Positions 10,296-22,587 of a stretch of 64,000 nt of DNA are shown piece after piece. Below the pieces are notes generated by a model. That model ran no database searches, was not told the origin of the DNA, and saw only the letters and a list, made by a program, of their open reading frames with translations. Both the position numbers and the translations under genes were made by a program. The first letter of the stretch is position 1. Each line of letters opens with the position of its first letter. This DNA comes from Notamacropus eugenii (lineage: Eukaryota; Chordata; Mammalia; Diprotodontia; Macropodidae). The stretch is taken from positions 514,042,224 to 514,106,223 of the forward strand of contig NC_092872.1 of NCBI RefSeq assembly GCF_028372415.1, in the 5' to 3' direction.

Positions 10296-11384
10296 TCATT
10301 CTTGTGTTTGGAAGTCAAATTTTCTTTTCAGCTCTGGTTTTTTCATCAAGAATGCTTGAAAATCCTCTATTTCATTGAAAGACCAATTTTTCCCCTGAAG
10401 TATTATACTCAGTTTTGCTGGGTAGGTGATTCTTGGTTTTAGTCCTAGTTCCTTTGACTTCTGGAATATCCTATTCCATGCCCTTCGATCCCTTAATGTA
10501 GAAGCTGCTAGATCTTGTGTTATCCTGATTGTATTTCCACAATACTTGAATTGTTTCTTTCTAGCTGCTTGCAATATTTTCTCTTTCACCTGGGAGTTCT
10601 GGAATTTGGCCACAATGTTCCTAGGAGTTTCTCTTTTTGGATCTCTTTCAGGTGGTGTTCTGTGGATTCCTTGAATATTTATTTTGCCCTCTGGTTCTAG
10701 AATCTCAGGGCAGTTTTCATTGATAATTTCATGAAAGATGATGTCTAGGCTCTTTTTCTGATCATGGCTTTCAGGTAGGCCCATAATTTTTAAATTGTCT
10801 CTCCTGGCTCTATTTTCCAGGTCAGTTGTTTTTCCAATGAGATATTTCACATTATCTTCCATTTTTTCATTCTTTTGGTTTTGTTTTGTGATTTCTTGGT
10901 TTCTCATAAAGTCATTAGCCTCCATCTGTTCCATTCTAATTTTGAAAGAACTATTTTCTTCAGTGAGCTTTTGAATCTCCTTTTCCATTTGGCTAATTCT
11001 GCTTTTGAAAGCATTCTTCTCCTCATTGGCTTTTTGAACCTCTTTTGCCAATTGAGTTAGGCTAGTTTTCAAGGTGTTATTTTCTTCAACATTTTTTTGG
11101 GTCTCCTTTAGCAGGGAGCTGATTTGCTGTTCATGCTTTGACTTCATGTCTCTCATTTCTCTTCCCAGCTTTTCCTCCACCTCTCTAACTTGATTTTCAA
11201 AATTCTTTTTGAGCTCTTCCATGGCCTGTGCCCATTGAGTGGGCTGGGACACAGAAGCCTTGATTTCTGTGTCTTTGCCTGATGGTAAGCATTGCTCTTC
11301 CTCATCAGAAAGGAAGGGAGGAAATGCCTGTTCACCAAGAAAGTAACCTTCTATAGTCTTATTTCTTTTCCCTTTTCTGGGCAT
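10296..11384 (-). CDS. HAL1/L1 ORF1 protein, intact, 362 aa
   Basis: ORF1 protein is a trimeric RNA-binding protein that coats LINE RNA in cytoplasmic RNPs and acts as a nucleic-acid chaperone. Seen here: a basic start (MPRKGKRNKT), an acidic patch (residues about 26-31), a long heptad-like coiled coil (about 50-175: EELKKNFENQVREVEEKLGR and repeats), an RRM-like core beginning LENRARRDNLKIMGLPES (about 190-207), and a C-terminal domain with RTPPERDPKRETPRNIVAKF (about 242-261) and a conserved AARKK-type stretch. Length is close to the 338 aa of human L1 ORF1p. The ATG at 11384-11382 is the first in frame after the 5' UTR, and TGA is at 10298-10296. It could still be translated if the element is transcribed. 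Confidence 0.88.
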   Translation of the reverse strand: MPRKGKRNKTIEGYFLGEQAFPPFLSDEEEQCLPSGKDTEIKASVSQPTQWAQAMEELKKNFENQVREVEEKLGREMRDMKSKHEQQISSLLKETQKNVEENNTLKTSLTQLAKEVQKANEEKNAFKSRISQMEKEIQKLTEENSSFKIRMEQMEANDFMRNQEITKQNQKNEKMEDNVKYLIGKTTDLENRARRDNLKIMGLPESHDQKKSLDIIFHEIINENCPEILEPEGKINIQGIHRTPPERDPKRETPRNIVAKFQNSQVKEKILQAARKKQFKYCGNTIRITQDLAASTLRDRRAWNRIFQKSKELGLKPRITYPAKLSIILQGKNWSFNEIEDFQAFLMKKPELKRKFDFQTQE

Positions 11385-12069
11385 TTTCCCAGCCAGTGAC
11401 TTGACCTCTGAATATTTTCCTCACACCCACCTCACCTCCTGATCCTCCCAGCCAGTGTTTGTGGTCTGAGATTCAAATGCTGCTTCCAGCCTCAGGGCTT
11501 TGGGCGGGGGCAGGGCTGCTATTCAGTGTGAGATTAAATTCAGATGCTCAGGTGAGGGCAGGGCTGCCTCTCAGGCTCAGTTCCCTCAGGGAGTTTATGC
11601 ACAGACCTTCAACAATGGATCCAGGCTCCTGCCTGCTTGGAGAGCCCTGGTCTGCCGCTGCCCCTCAGCTTCTGTCTCCCGAGGGGGCCCGAGCCATGGG
11701 GGCACCCCACTCCCCCCTCGACCCACCAAAGGGACTCTCTCACAGACCCCCGTCACCTGTGGGTGGAGGTACTTGTGTGGCCGCTGGAGATCCCGTCCCT
11801 GAAGCCCGCTCGGATCTGTTCCTCTTGGTGCCGCGGCCACGGCAGGGCTGTACTCAGCTCCCAGTCCCGGCGCCCAGTCCGCAGCACGAAGGACCTTTTA
11901 CGAGAGGTTTGCAGGTCTCTCCGGAACAGAAATCTCCCTCACTCCAATGTTCTGTGGCCTCTGGGTGCAGAATTCGCCGTGAGTTACTTCTTTGTAGTTG
12001 TTCTATGGGTTGTGGGTTCGGAGCTATGTGTATGTGCGTCTTTCTACTACGCCATCTTGGCTCCGCCCC
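11385..12069 (-). promoter_or_regulatory. HAL1 5' UTR / internal promoter, CpG-rich
   Basis: Much the most CpG-dense sequence in the window (about 11640-12069). Close to the presumed transcription start on the minus strand is CCAAGATGGC (plus-strand GCCATCTTGG at 12051-12060), the YY1-site motif that positions initiation in primate L1, next to a GC box (GGGGGCGGAG). Promoter function here is inferred from L1 family knowledge. Plus-strand frames through this region are composition artefacts. Confidence 0.65.
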
Positions 12070-12259
12070 CCAAATGGTTTCTTGATGTGTATGTTCTCCA
12101 TGTGTATGCTCTGGTCATGCTTAATTTTCATATGCATGTCCTCTATTTTCCCTGATCACACGTGGTATGTAGTAGGCCCTTCCTAAATGTTTCCTAACTT
12201 ACTATTTGGGTTATAAAAATCACAAAGCCTTGAAGAAAAAAGTATGTGCAGAGCTCCTT

Positions 12260-13075
12260 TCTATGCCCCACAGAATTCTTTTCCTCATGGAACTTACAGC
12301 CTAATAGGGGGATAATATATGAACATGTAAAGCTGGGTGGAGTGGTAGATAGAGCACCAGGTCTGGAGTCAGGAAGACTTGAGGTCAAATCCAACCTCCA
12401 ACACTTACTAGCTGTGGGAGGCAAGTTACTTAACCCTGTTTGCCTCAGTTTCTTGATCTTTAAAAATATGCTGGAAAAGGAAATGGCAAAGCGATCCAGT
12501 ATCTTTGCCATGACAATTCCAAATGGGATCACAGAGTCATACTCAACTGGAAAACAACTGAAAAACAGCAGTATGAACACAGAGAGATATAATAGGCAAC
12601 ATTACATAATACCACAATTTTTATAGCTCTGATATGCACTGAGTCTATTAGAGAAGTACAATATGAAGTGTTATGTGAGGTTCAATGGTAAGACCATTAC
12701 TGATGTGCCCTAAGAGGAGGCACCATGGAGTAGGTGTCTTAAAGAATGAGTAGAAAATGAGCATCTTAAGGGAGGAAGGAAGGACATTTCCAGCATAGGG
12801 AACAGAGCAAGCAAAGGCAAGGAGGTAGCAGAATGCAGGACATGTTTGGGGGATGACAAGTAATCTAATTTAGCTAGAGATATAATATGACATAAGAGCA
12901 GAAATTTAGGGCAGCATCAGATTGTAGAAAGTCTTGAATGATAGCCAGAGGAGGCTCACATTTATTCAGTGGACAATTGTGAATCACTGAAAACTTTTGG
13001 AATAGAAGAGACATGTAGGAAGAAGATTATTTTGATAGCAAATTACAGGATAATTTAAGTGGGGGACAGGGAGAG
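12260..13075 (-). repeat. Antisense L2-type remnant, split by a SINE
   Basis: 'tcatggaacttacagcctaa' (12290s) starts an antisense L2-type pattern. It continues after the SINE with 'aggacatttccagcataggg' and 'agaagattattttgatag'. The 12084-12259 stretch before it is unassigned. Confidence 0.5.
12333..12590 (+). mobile_element. tRNA-headed SINE with RTE-like tail
   Basis: Head 'ggtagatagagcaccaggtc', box B-like 'gaggtcaaatcc', body 'gcctcagtttcttgatcttt', then 'ctggaaaaggaaatggcaaa' and 'acagagtcatactcaactgg'. The last part resembles the RTE/BovB-type 3' end (cacaaagagtcagacacgactg), suggesting RTE mobilisation. Weak flanking similarity (tatgaaca on both sides) may be a decayed target duplication. 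Confidence 0.7.
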
Positions 13076-13139
13076 AGTATATGGAGGGACCACTTTGAGG
13101 AACCTTCTGCGATGGTTCAAATGAATCATAGGGTGGGTC

Positions 13140-13375
13140 ATAAATTAAGAGCTGGAAAAGACCATAGGATCATAGAGCTGGAGGCAGAAGTTATCTTAGA
13201 GGCGATCTTGTCCAAAACCCTCATTTTATAAATGAGAAAATCAAACTGCTGAGAATTTAAGTGACTTGCTCAAGGTGGTAAGGAAGTGAACTCAGTTCCT
13301 TTGCCCCCAGTGTCTGACATGTGGCATGCCTGTACATCTAGTATTCTTTGCACTGCACCAAAGGCTGCTGGGTCT
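13140..13375 (+). repeat. CR1/L3-like interspersed repeat
   Basis: 'agagctggaggcagaagtta', 'ccaaaaccctcattttataa' and 'taagtgacttgctcaaggtg' form a recurring pattern found in at least eight places in this window. The exact family name (L3, MIR3 or LF-SINE type) is uncertain. Confidence 0.5.
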
Positions 13376-14874
13376 ATGTTAGTAGCAGTGAGAATAGTTA
13401 GGAAGAGAGGGAGACATGCAATTTTGCAGAAACAGCACTGATAAGACTTGGAAACAAGATTGGCTACAAGAAGTGAGGGAGGGGAAAGAGCCAAAGAGAG
13501 CAGAAAGAGCATTAGTGATCTCTCCATAGACCAGTCACCCCATGATGAATATGCCCAATCAGGTGCTTTTTGAATACAGTCAGATTTTCAAAACATCAAT
13601 TAGCCAGAAACTCAGGAAAAGAACAATGGATAGGAAGTAGCCCACCCTATGTTAAAAAGGAGTCCAGCTACTGAGCAAACACGAAATAATAGTCCTTGTT
13701 TCAACCTGCAACCACGTAAATATCCTTTTTAGTTCTTCCTCTTTCAACATCAATGCTGTATTTTTCTTTGGAAATAGTGCTAAAAGCCAGAGTGCCATAT
13801 ATTTTGTATAGGTGAGGTTTTAATACGCTCTGGAACCCCTGAAGTCTAATAAAACCCTTTTAAGTAAATCTCACTGAGCTCTAATCTCTCCAAAGCTCCC
13901 ATGTTCTTCTTTGCTGTTCTATTTAATTTTTAATAAGAACAATTCCATGCAGCTCTAAAGCATAGCTCAATTAAGAAATATTCCTACCAGGCATCTTTGA
14001 AATCTTGCAGTGTTCTCCTCTTTATTTTTCTTTGTGACCCTCAATTTGGTTTTTTTTGCAGGGCTAGGGGGGAGGAGAGAAGGGAGAGGGACATGGGTTT
14101 ATTTTTTAATTGCAAGTTCCATTTCACACTGCTCTTTACAAGCACACAGGCCAGCTTTCAAAGGTACAAATGCAACTCATGTGCCTGCTGCTAGAAGGAT
14201 ACATACAGTTGAATACCTTAGTATTCTATTTTGAAATTATAAGAGGCATCTTTGATGTAATTCCCTAGACACTACATGTCCACAAAGTTACCTTGAGGTC
14301 ATAAGAAATAATTTTAAAAAACAATGGTGTCTGAATCAGAAATTTGAAACCAGGTATTTTTAAAGTAATCAAAATTTAATTCCATTATTGAGTTTTTTCA
14401 GTGAGTGGTCCTGGTCTGTCCCAGGTAAGGTTATGTCCATATCAGAACTTCTATTATAACCATTCTCAGGCACAAATTTTTGCTAGTATACCAAATTAAT
14501 GGAAAGGTGATGTTATACTCTGCTGGGGAATTGATGTTTGTGCTTGAACATACAAATACCTTATATGCTGCACAGGCACACAATTATGCAACTGCATATG
14601 TGGGTAAGTACATGTACATGCCTGTGAATATACATCATAGACACACACAGGCAGTTCACATCCAGCAAATTCAGCCTAAGTTGCTTAATGTTTGATGCAA
14701 AGAAAAATAATAACAAATTCACAATTTATCCTTGTTTTCATTTCAATTGCAAAAAATATTTTCATTTTTCTAGGAGATTTTATTGTGATTGTCCATAGGC
14801 CACTCATAAGTGAAAATACATTTGATTATCAAATATATATGGGAATTTTTAAACCTATCTATATATTTACTCAT
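13376..14874. other. Unassigned single-copy-like DNA
   Basis: No gene or repeat recognised. 13560-13990 is compositionally balanced, with several AATTAA and ATTTAAT words. Short frames near 14000-14230 and 14480-14900 show no domain. Confidence 0.4.
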
Positions 14875-15329
14875 TTTTTAAATTCATTTAAAAATTTTAT
14901 TTAAAATTTTTAAACATTTTAATTTAAAGTTTTGAGTTACAAATTCTCTCTCTCCCTTTCTCCCTTCCCTCCCTGCTGCTAGAGAGTATAAGCAATCAGA
15001 TATAGGTTATACACGTGCAATTATATAAAACATTCCCATGTCAGTCATTTTGTATAAGAAGACGAATAAAAAAAGAAAGAAAATGAAAAAAAAAGTTTCA
15101 ATCTGCATTCAATCAATGTGAGTTCTTTCTCTGGAAACAGATAGTAGGTTTCATCATTACTCCTTTGGGATTATCTTGGATTATTGTATTGCTGAGAATA
15201 TAACTAAGTCATTCACAATTCTCATGGAACAATATTACTATTACTGTGTACAATGTTCGCTGGTTCTGTTCGTTTCACTGTGCATCAGTTCATATAAGTC
15301 TAGGTTTATTATTTCCTGACTTATAGCAA

Positions 15330-18300
15330 AATATTATCCCATTACAATTAAGTACCAAAGCTTGTTTAGACATTCTCCATTGATAGGCATCCCTTTGATT
15401 TCTGTGGGGTTTTTTTTGCCACCACAAAAAGAGTTGCTATAAATATTTTTGTACCAATAGGTTCTTTTCCCTTTTTTGGATATCTTTGGTATATAGAACA
15501 AGCAGTGGTAGTGCTGAATCAAAGTGCATCCACAATTTTATAACCCTTTGGGCATAGTTCCAAATTGTTCTCCAAAATGGTTGGATCAGTTCACAACTCC
15601 ACCAACAGCACATTAGTGTCCCAATTTTTCCACATTCCCTCCAACATCCAACATTATCTTTTCTATCATATTAGCCACTCTGATGGATGTGATGTGGGAA
15701 CTCAGAGTTGTTTTAATGTGCATTTCTCTAATAAATAGTGATTTAGAACACTTTTTATACGACTATAGATAGCTTTGATTTCCTTTGCCTGAACACTGTC
15801 TGTTCATATCCATTGGCCATTTATCAAGTGGGAATGACACGCATTCTTATAATCTCTATATTATTTTAAAAATGAGGCCTTTATCAGAGATACTTGTTGC
15901 AAAAATTTCCCTCAAAATTTCTTTCCTTTAATTTTGGTTGCATTGGTTTTGTTAATGTAAATTTTTTTTAATTTTATAAAATCAAAATGATCTATTTTAC
16001 ATTTTTGTGATGCTTTCTACATATTCTTTGGTCCTAAATTCTTCCCTTATCCTTAAATCTGACAGATGAACCATTCCATTCTCTCTTAATTTGCTTATGG
16101 TATCACCCTTTGTGTGTAAATCATGTATTCATTTTGACCCTATCTTGGTATATGGGGTGAAATGTTCATCTACACCTAGTTTCTGCTCTACTGCTTTCCA
16201 GTTTTCCCAGCAGCTTTTGTCCAATAATGAGTTTTTGTTCCAAAATCCTGGATCTTTGGGTTTATCATAGATTAGATTACTATGCTCATTTACTATAATA
16301 TAATTTGTACCAAATCTATTCCACCGATCTACCACTCTGTTTCTTAGCTAGAACCAAATTGTTTTGATAATTAGTGCTTTATAATACAGTTTGGGATCTG
16401 GTATGGGCAGACCACTTTCTTTTACAATTTTTCATTGATTCCCTTGATATCCTTGATTTTTGTTCTGCAGATCAATTTTGTTATCTTTTTTTCTAGCTCT
16501 ATAAAATAATTTTTGATAATTTGATTGGTATGGTACTAAATAAATAGATTAACTTAGATAGAATTGTCATGTTTATTATATTGCCTCAGCCTGCCCATGA
16601 AAAATTAATATTTTCCATTTGTTTAGATCGAACTTTATTTGTGTGAAAAGTATCTTAGTCTCATAGTTGTGTTGATGTAGTTACTGGGTTTGTCTTGGCA
16701 GGTAGACTCCCAAATATCTTATATTGTCTACAGTTATTTTAAACGGGATTTCTCTTTCTATCTTTTGTTGCTGGACTTTGTTGGCAATATATAGAAATGC
16801 AGGTGATTTATGTGGGTTTATTTTGTATCTTTCAATTTTGATAAAGTTGTTAATTTCAAGTAGTTCTTTAGTTGATTCTCTAAGATTTTCTAAAGACTAA
16901 TAGTTTTGTTTCCTCATTGCCTGTTCTAATTCCTTTAATTTCTTTCGCTTCTCTTATTGTTAGAGGTAACATTTCTAGTACAGAATTAAATAATAGAGGT
17001 GGTAATAGGCATCACTGCTTCACTCCTGACTGTACTGGGAAGGTTTCTAGCTTATTCCCGTTACAGATAGAGCTTGCTCATGATTTTAGATAAACATTAC
17101 TTATCATTTTAAGGTAAACTCTATTTATTACTCTATTCTCTGGTGATTTTAATAGGAATGAATGCTGTATTTTGTCAGAGGCTTTTTCTGCATCTACTCA
17201 GATAATCATATGATTTCTGTTAGTTTTGCTATTGATACTGTCAATTATGCTGATAGTTTTCCTAATAATGAACCAGTCCTACACTCCTAGTACAAATCGT
17301 ACCTGGCCGTAGTATAATCCTTGTGATGTATTGCTGCAATCTCTTTGCTAGAATTTTGATTAATTGCATCAAATATTCATTAGAGAAATTGGTCTATAAT
17401 TTTCTTTCTCTATTTTGGTTATTCCTGGTTTAGGTGTCAACACCATACTTGTGTCATAAAAGCAATTTGGTAGGATTCCACCTATTTTTCCAAATAGTTT
17501 ATATGGTATTAGGATTAGTTTTTCTTCAAATATTTGGTAGAATTCATGTGTGAATCCATCTGGTCCCGGGAATTTTTTTCTTGGGAAGTTCATTGATGGC
17601 TTACTTAATTTCTTTTTGTAAGATTGGGTTATTTAAGTATTTTGTTTCCTCTTGTGTTAATCTGGGTAATTTATATTTTTGAAGGTATTCATCCATTTCA
17701 TTTAGATTGTCAAATTTATTGGCATATGATTGGACAAGATAGCTCTTAACAATTGTCTTAATTTCCTCTTCATTGGTGGTGAATTCACCCCTTTCATTTT
17801 TGATACTAATAATTTGGTTTTCTTCTTTCTTTTTTAAATCAAATTAAGCAATGGTTTATCTATTCTATTGGGTCCCCCCCGCCCCCCAAAAAAATCAGTT
17901 TCTAGTTTTATTTATCAGTTAAAGAGCTTTCATATTTTCAATTTCCTTTGATTTTCAAGATTTCCAATTTGGTGTTAAATTGGGTATTTTTAATTTATTC
18001 TTTTTCTAGTTTTTTATTTAAGTTGCATGTCTGATTCATTGATTTGATTTTTCTCTATTTTATTGATATAAGCAATTAGAGACATTAACAATTCCCCTAA
18101 GAACTTGTTTGGTTGCTTTGGTTGCATCCCATAAATTTTGGTATATTGTCTCATCGTCATCATTTCTTTTAATGAAATTATTGATTTTTTCTATGATTTG
18201 TTCTTTGATCCACTTGTTTTTTTAGGATTAGATGATTTAATTTCCAATTAATTTTTAATTTCTCTTTGCAATGTCCATCATTGAATGTTAACATTCTTGA

Positions 18301-18960
18301 ATTGTGATGTGAAAAGGATGCATTTACTACTTCTGCTTTTCTGCATTTGGTTGTGATATTTTTATGTCCTAATACATGGTCAATTCTTCTGTAGGTGCCA
18401 TGTACTGCTGAAGGGGAAAAAGGTATATTCCTTTTTATTCCTATTCAATTTTCTACAGAGATCTATTATACCTAACTTTTTCAGAACTTTATTCACCTCC
18501 TTAACTACTTTTGTGTGTATTTTTTGTTAGATTTATCTAGTTCTGAGAGGTGGAAGTTGAGGTCCCCCAGTATTATAGTTTTATTAACTATTTTCTCCTG
18601 TAACTTATTCAATGTCTCCTTCAAAAATTTAGATGCTATACTATTTGGTGCATATATGTTTAGTATCAATATAACTTCATTGTCTATGATACATTTCATC
18701 AAAATATAATTTCCTTCTTTATCTCTTTTAATTAGATTTTTGTTTTTGCTTTGTCTGCCATCATGATTGCTACTCCTACTTTCTCTGCTTACGCTGAAGC
18801 ATAATAGATTTGCTCCAGCCCCTCACCTTTATTTATCTGTGTATATCTCTCTGCTTCAAATGTATTTCTTGTAAACAATATATTGTAGGATTCTGGTTTT
18901 TAATGCATTCTGCTCTCTGCTTCCATTTTGTTGGTGAGTTCATCCTATTCACACTTATAA
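15330..18960 (-). pseudogene. L1 ORF2 (endonuclease-reverse transcriptase), decayed
   Basis: Recognisable pieces in order along the minus strand: an endonuclease start ('gtgaataggatgaactcacc', QE.H motif near 18870), the endonuclease stretch LNIYAPNSIASKFLKETL and IILGDLNFHLSELDKS (18702-18505), the reverse transcriptase entry [17 protein letters not shown] and PISLMN (17593-17369), and a C-terminal part ending in KGMPINGECLNKLWYLIVMG (15522-15334). Stops and frameshifts separate them. The intact protein nicks target DNA and reverse transcribes L1 RNA; this copy cannot. Confidence 0.85.
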
Positions 18961-19559
18961 TAACTGTGCATTTCCCTCGATGGTATTTTTCATTTTTTTC
19001 TCCCCATCTTTCTTACCCCCCACCTTTTCCCTCCTCACAAGTATTTTACTTCTGATCATCACCTTCCCCAGTATACCCTCCCTTATATCAATGCTCCCTC
19101 TCCCTTCTATTATCCCTATTCCTTATAGGGTAAGATAGATTTCTACATCCAAATGAGCGAGTATGGTATTCCCTCTTTGAACTGATTTTGATGAGAGTAA
19201 GTTTTGAGCTTTGCCTGCCCTCCATGTTTTCCTCCATTATGGTAACTTTTTCATGCCTCTTTTATGTAGGATAATTTACCTCATTCAATCTCCCCCCTCT
19301 GTCTTCTTATAATGCAATTTTCTTTCTCACACCTTTGCTTTGTTTTTGGTTTTTTTGAACATCATCCCATCAAAGTCACCTTATTTCCATACCCTCTGTC
19401 TACATATACTCCTTCTAATTGCCCTTGTAGTAATAAAGTTCTTAAGAGTTACAACTATTACCTTGCCACATAGAAATATAAAGTTTAATCTTATTGAATT
19501 TATGTTTTCTCTTCCCTGTTTCTTATTTATCTTTTTATGTTTCCCTTGAGTCTTGCATG

Positions 19560-20490
19560 TGGATGCCAAATTGTTTATTCAGACCAGGTGTTTTTATTTG
19601 AAATACTTGAAAGTCTTCTATTTTGTCCATCTTCTCCCCCCCTCCCCAAGGTTATATTCAGTTTTTCTGGATAGATAATTCTTGATTGTAATCCCAACTC
19701 CTTTACCTTCGAGTGTATCATATTCTAAGCCCTTTGGTTTTTTTTAATGTGGAAGCTGCTGAATCCTGTGTAATCCTGACTCCATGACATTTGAATTATT
19801 TCTTTTTGGCTGCTTGCAATACTTTCTCTGTGAACCCTGGAATTTGACTATGATGTTCCTGGGAGTTTTCATTTTGGGATCTCTTTCAGGTGGTGATCAG
19901 TGGATTCTTTAAATTTCTATTTTACCCTCTGTTCTAATATATCATGGAAGTTTTCTTTGATAATTTCTTGAAATATATTATTCAGGGTTTTTTTCATCAT
20001 GGCTTTCAGGTAGTCCAATAATTCTTGCATTATCTCTTCTGAATCTATTTTCTGGGTCAGTTGCTTATTCAGTGAGAAAATTCACATTTTCTTCTATTTT
20101 TTAACTTCTTTTATTTTAATGTAACTTTATCCATACAGTCATTACTTTCCACTTGTTTGATTCTAATTATTAAAGAATTATTTTCTTCAGTGAGCTTTTG
20201 TACTTTCTTTTTTCATTTGGCCAATTCTAGTTTCTAGGGAATTATTTTCCTTGGTAAATTTTTGTTTTTCCATGTTATTGGATTCAGGATTCTCTTGCAT
20301 CACCCTCATTTCTTTTTTCAATTTTTCTTCTACTTCTCTAATTTGCTTTTTAAAATTCTTTTTAAGCTCTTCCAGGAATTCTTTTTGGGGCAGAGGCCAA
20401 ATTGCATTTTTCTTTGAGGCTCCACATGTAGTCATTTTGACACTATTGTCCTCTTCTAAGTTTAAGCCTTGATCCTCCATCATCATAGTA
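19560..20490 (-). pseudogene. L1 ORF1, decayed
   Basis: The N-terminal part 20486-20187 reads EFLEELKKNFKKQIREVEEK and a following coiled coil, close to the intact ORF1 at 10296-11384. The RRM and C-terminal parts are traceable by DNA similarity further left ('gggagttttcattttgggat' near 19860) but are broken by frameshifts. Confidence 0.75.
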
Positions 20491-21783
20491 AATTTCTATA
20501 GTCAAACTCCTTTTTAAATTTTCTTTTGTTGGGTTGTTCCTTTTTTTCTGCCTTTTTTTTGTAACTCTGTGTTTTATGTGAGAGTTGGGCTCTGGCTCTG
20601 CACTCTCCCAAGTTTTTTTGTTGGGCTCTGGGTTTTACTGCTGGATTTGACTGGGTTTCAGGGCTTAGCTGCTTGCTTTCTCTAGAAGGTTGGCTTCCTT
20701 TCTGGTGTACTGGGGTGGGGGTGTAGCAGCTAACACCCTAGCATACACAGGAGGATGTGCTGCACAGGTTCTTAGATCTCCTTTTCTAAAAGAAAAGCAA
20801 CTTTTGAGGGATCAGCTATCTTCTTTAATTACATTCACCAACAGTGAATATAGAATCAGAGAAATAAAGACCAACAGACAGGGCTTCTAACTGTCAGACT
20901 CTAAGCAATACATACATCAGAGATCAATAGAAAGATCCAACTGTTTGACCATTACATACATATGTAGTTACCAGAGACAGAAGCACCAACATCAGGGTTT
21001 TCAAAGGGATATGTGTGTGTGGAGGGAGGCTCCTTAACTACTCATCTGGTCATTATCACAAGAACATTCTTCCAAAGAGTAAGCCCCCATGCAAATCCTT
21101 ACCTCAGAGTATATATAGAGCAGATGGCCTCAAGACCAATGTGTTTCAATGCCTAATTACCAAAAGGCTAAAAGCCTTCAAGCAAGCAAACCTCCACATA
21201 AGCAAACTTTCCCTTTAAACAAGTTCTTCACACAATGGGCTCCGCTGGGGTGGGGGGTGGAGAACTTCCCCTTTGGTCTCCCTTTGGTGTGGGTTTAGTT
21301 GCTGGTCTGTTCTAGGGGTGGAGCCCTGTGGCTGAGTTGCTATGGAAACAGGGCCTCTCTGCTGACAGGCCCCAGGGGCAGGGCCTCACTCTTAGCCAGG
21401 CCAGGGGCAGGGCTTCACTGCTGGGCAGTAATGAGGTCAAGGCCTCACAGGTGGCTTGTGCTGCTGGTGGGGTCATGGAAGTGAGCCTTGTTGCACTGCA
21501 CAGAATGCTTACTTGCCTAGGGGTCTGCTGGCTTGCAGGAGGGTAGAGTCTCACTAGTAGCTTGTCTCAGGCTTAGAGCTTTGCTGCAGGTCCCCTGCTG
21601 GGAGGCTGACTGCTGTTATTGCTCCTGGACCCAACTCCCCTCCTACCCCAGGGAAACAGACCTTTCCTGCTGGGATAGGCTGCTTTGCTCCTAGATCAAT
21701 TTTGAGGCAATTTCTAGTTGTTTGGAGGAGAATTTGGGAGGGCTTCAGAGGGTTCCTTCCTCACTCTGCTATCTTGGCACCAA
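20491..21783 (-). promoter_or_regulatory. Decayed L1 5' UTR
   Basis: GC-richer than the flanks, with repeated 'gggcagggcctcact'-type blocks at 21370-21440. It begins at the CCAAGATAGC motif. It is probably non-functional. Confidence 0.55.
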
Positions 21784-22493
21784 AGTCTGGGGATCTTTAA
21801 AAGATGCTCATATTCATTCTATTCATTCAATATTTTTATGTTGACCAAAAAGTAAGGTAGGGTCCTTTTGTAATGTGGACATTTTATTTACTGCAAGGTG
21901 CATAAAAAAGGATATATTTGTGAGGAACAGAGAAAAATAGCTTAAGAAAAAAATAATAGACAATTTCAAGAGAATATGAGGGAAAAGCAGCCAAAATCAA
22001 ACTGCTTGAGGAGTTCTAAAAGGACCTAAACCAAAACAGTCTTCTCAGTGGCAAAAGCACTTACTGGTGGCTTTAATGCATTTTTTGTTCCAGCACTGAA
22101 TTTACATATGCTTGTTTTGAGAATTTTGAAGTTTACAGCCTGGAACCTCTACATTAAAAAATGATTTGATGACTATAGCATAATAACTTACTGATTATTT
22201 GTGTCATATCTGACAAAAATATGGATTTTGTATTCTTCTCCCTAAGAAAGAGGTAAGTAACTCCACACAATGGGGACCTTGATTTGAGGCAGGAGAAATA
22301 CAAAATATCAGGGAATGAGAAGGAAGAAACTAGAATTAGAAACTGCGTAGAGAAGACAGAAGTCAATGAAGCTGAAACATCAACCAAAGCAGCAAAAGTA
22401 GTAGAGTGGAGAAACAAGATAACAGCAGCTACTAGTCCAGCTGACTGGAGACTGTGAAGCTTGGCAAATTATGTGGGTGGAGATCTGATTGGA
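21784..22493. other. Unassigned DNA
   Basis: No repeat or gene recognised between the L1 5' end and the microsatellite. Confidence 0.4.
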
Positions 22494-22587
22494 GAGATGG
22501 AGAGACAGATAGATAGACAGACAGACAGATGGATAGATAGAGGTATAGGTATAGATATATGTATATATGTATGTGTATATATGTATC
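22494..22587. repeat. GACA/GATA plus TA-rich microsatellite
   Basis: Mixed GACA and GATA units followed by TATATG-type repeats. Confidence 0.92.

Larger units (their letters stand above)
9254..12069 (-). mobile_element. Full-length HAL1 (half-LINE-1) retrotransposon
   Basis: A 2.8-kb element read on the minus strand: CpG-rich 5' UTR (12069 to about 11385), one intact ORF1 (11384-10296), a spacer, a purine-rich 3' region and a poly-A tail (the T run from about 9254). A perfect 14-bp target duplication, ccaaatggtttctt, flanks it at 9240-9253 and 12070-12083. There is no endonuclease or reverse transcriptase frame. ORF1 is followed directly by L1-like spacer and 3' UTR, which defines HAL1. Such elements need ORF2 protein supplied in trans. 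The exact duplication and uninterrupted ORF1 suggest recent insertion. Confidence 0.9.
14875..21783 (-). mobile_element. Old, near-full-length LINE-1
   Basis: Minus-strand order: 5' UTR with a CCAAGATAGC start motif (plus strand gctatcttgg near 21769-21778), decayed ORF1 (about 20490-19560), a spacer of about 550 bp, decayed ORF2 (about 18960-15330) and an A/T-rich 3' UTR. Total of about 6.9 kb is normal for L1. Many frameshifts and stops break both frames, so it is inactive. No target duplication was found. The 5' UTR, ORF1 and spacer match the HAL1 copies in layout and text. Confidence 0.85.

Noticed and set aside
11459..12155. Open frames of 208, 172 and 100 codons on plus strand
   Set aside because: They run antisense through the GC-rich HAL1 5' UTR. 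Long frames there follow from composition.
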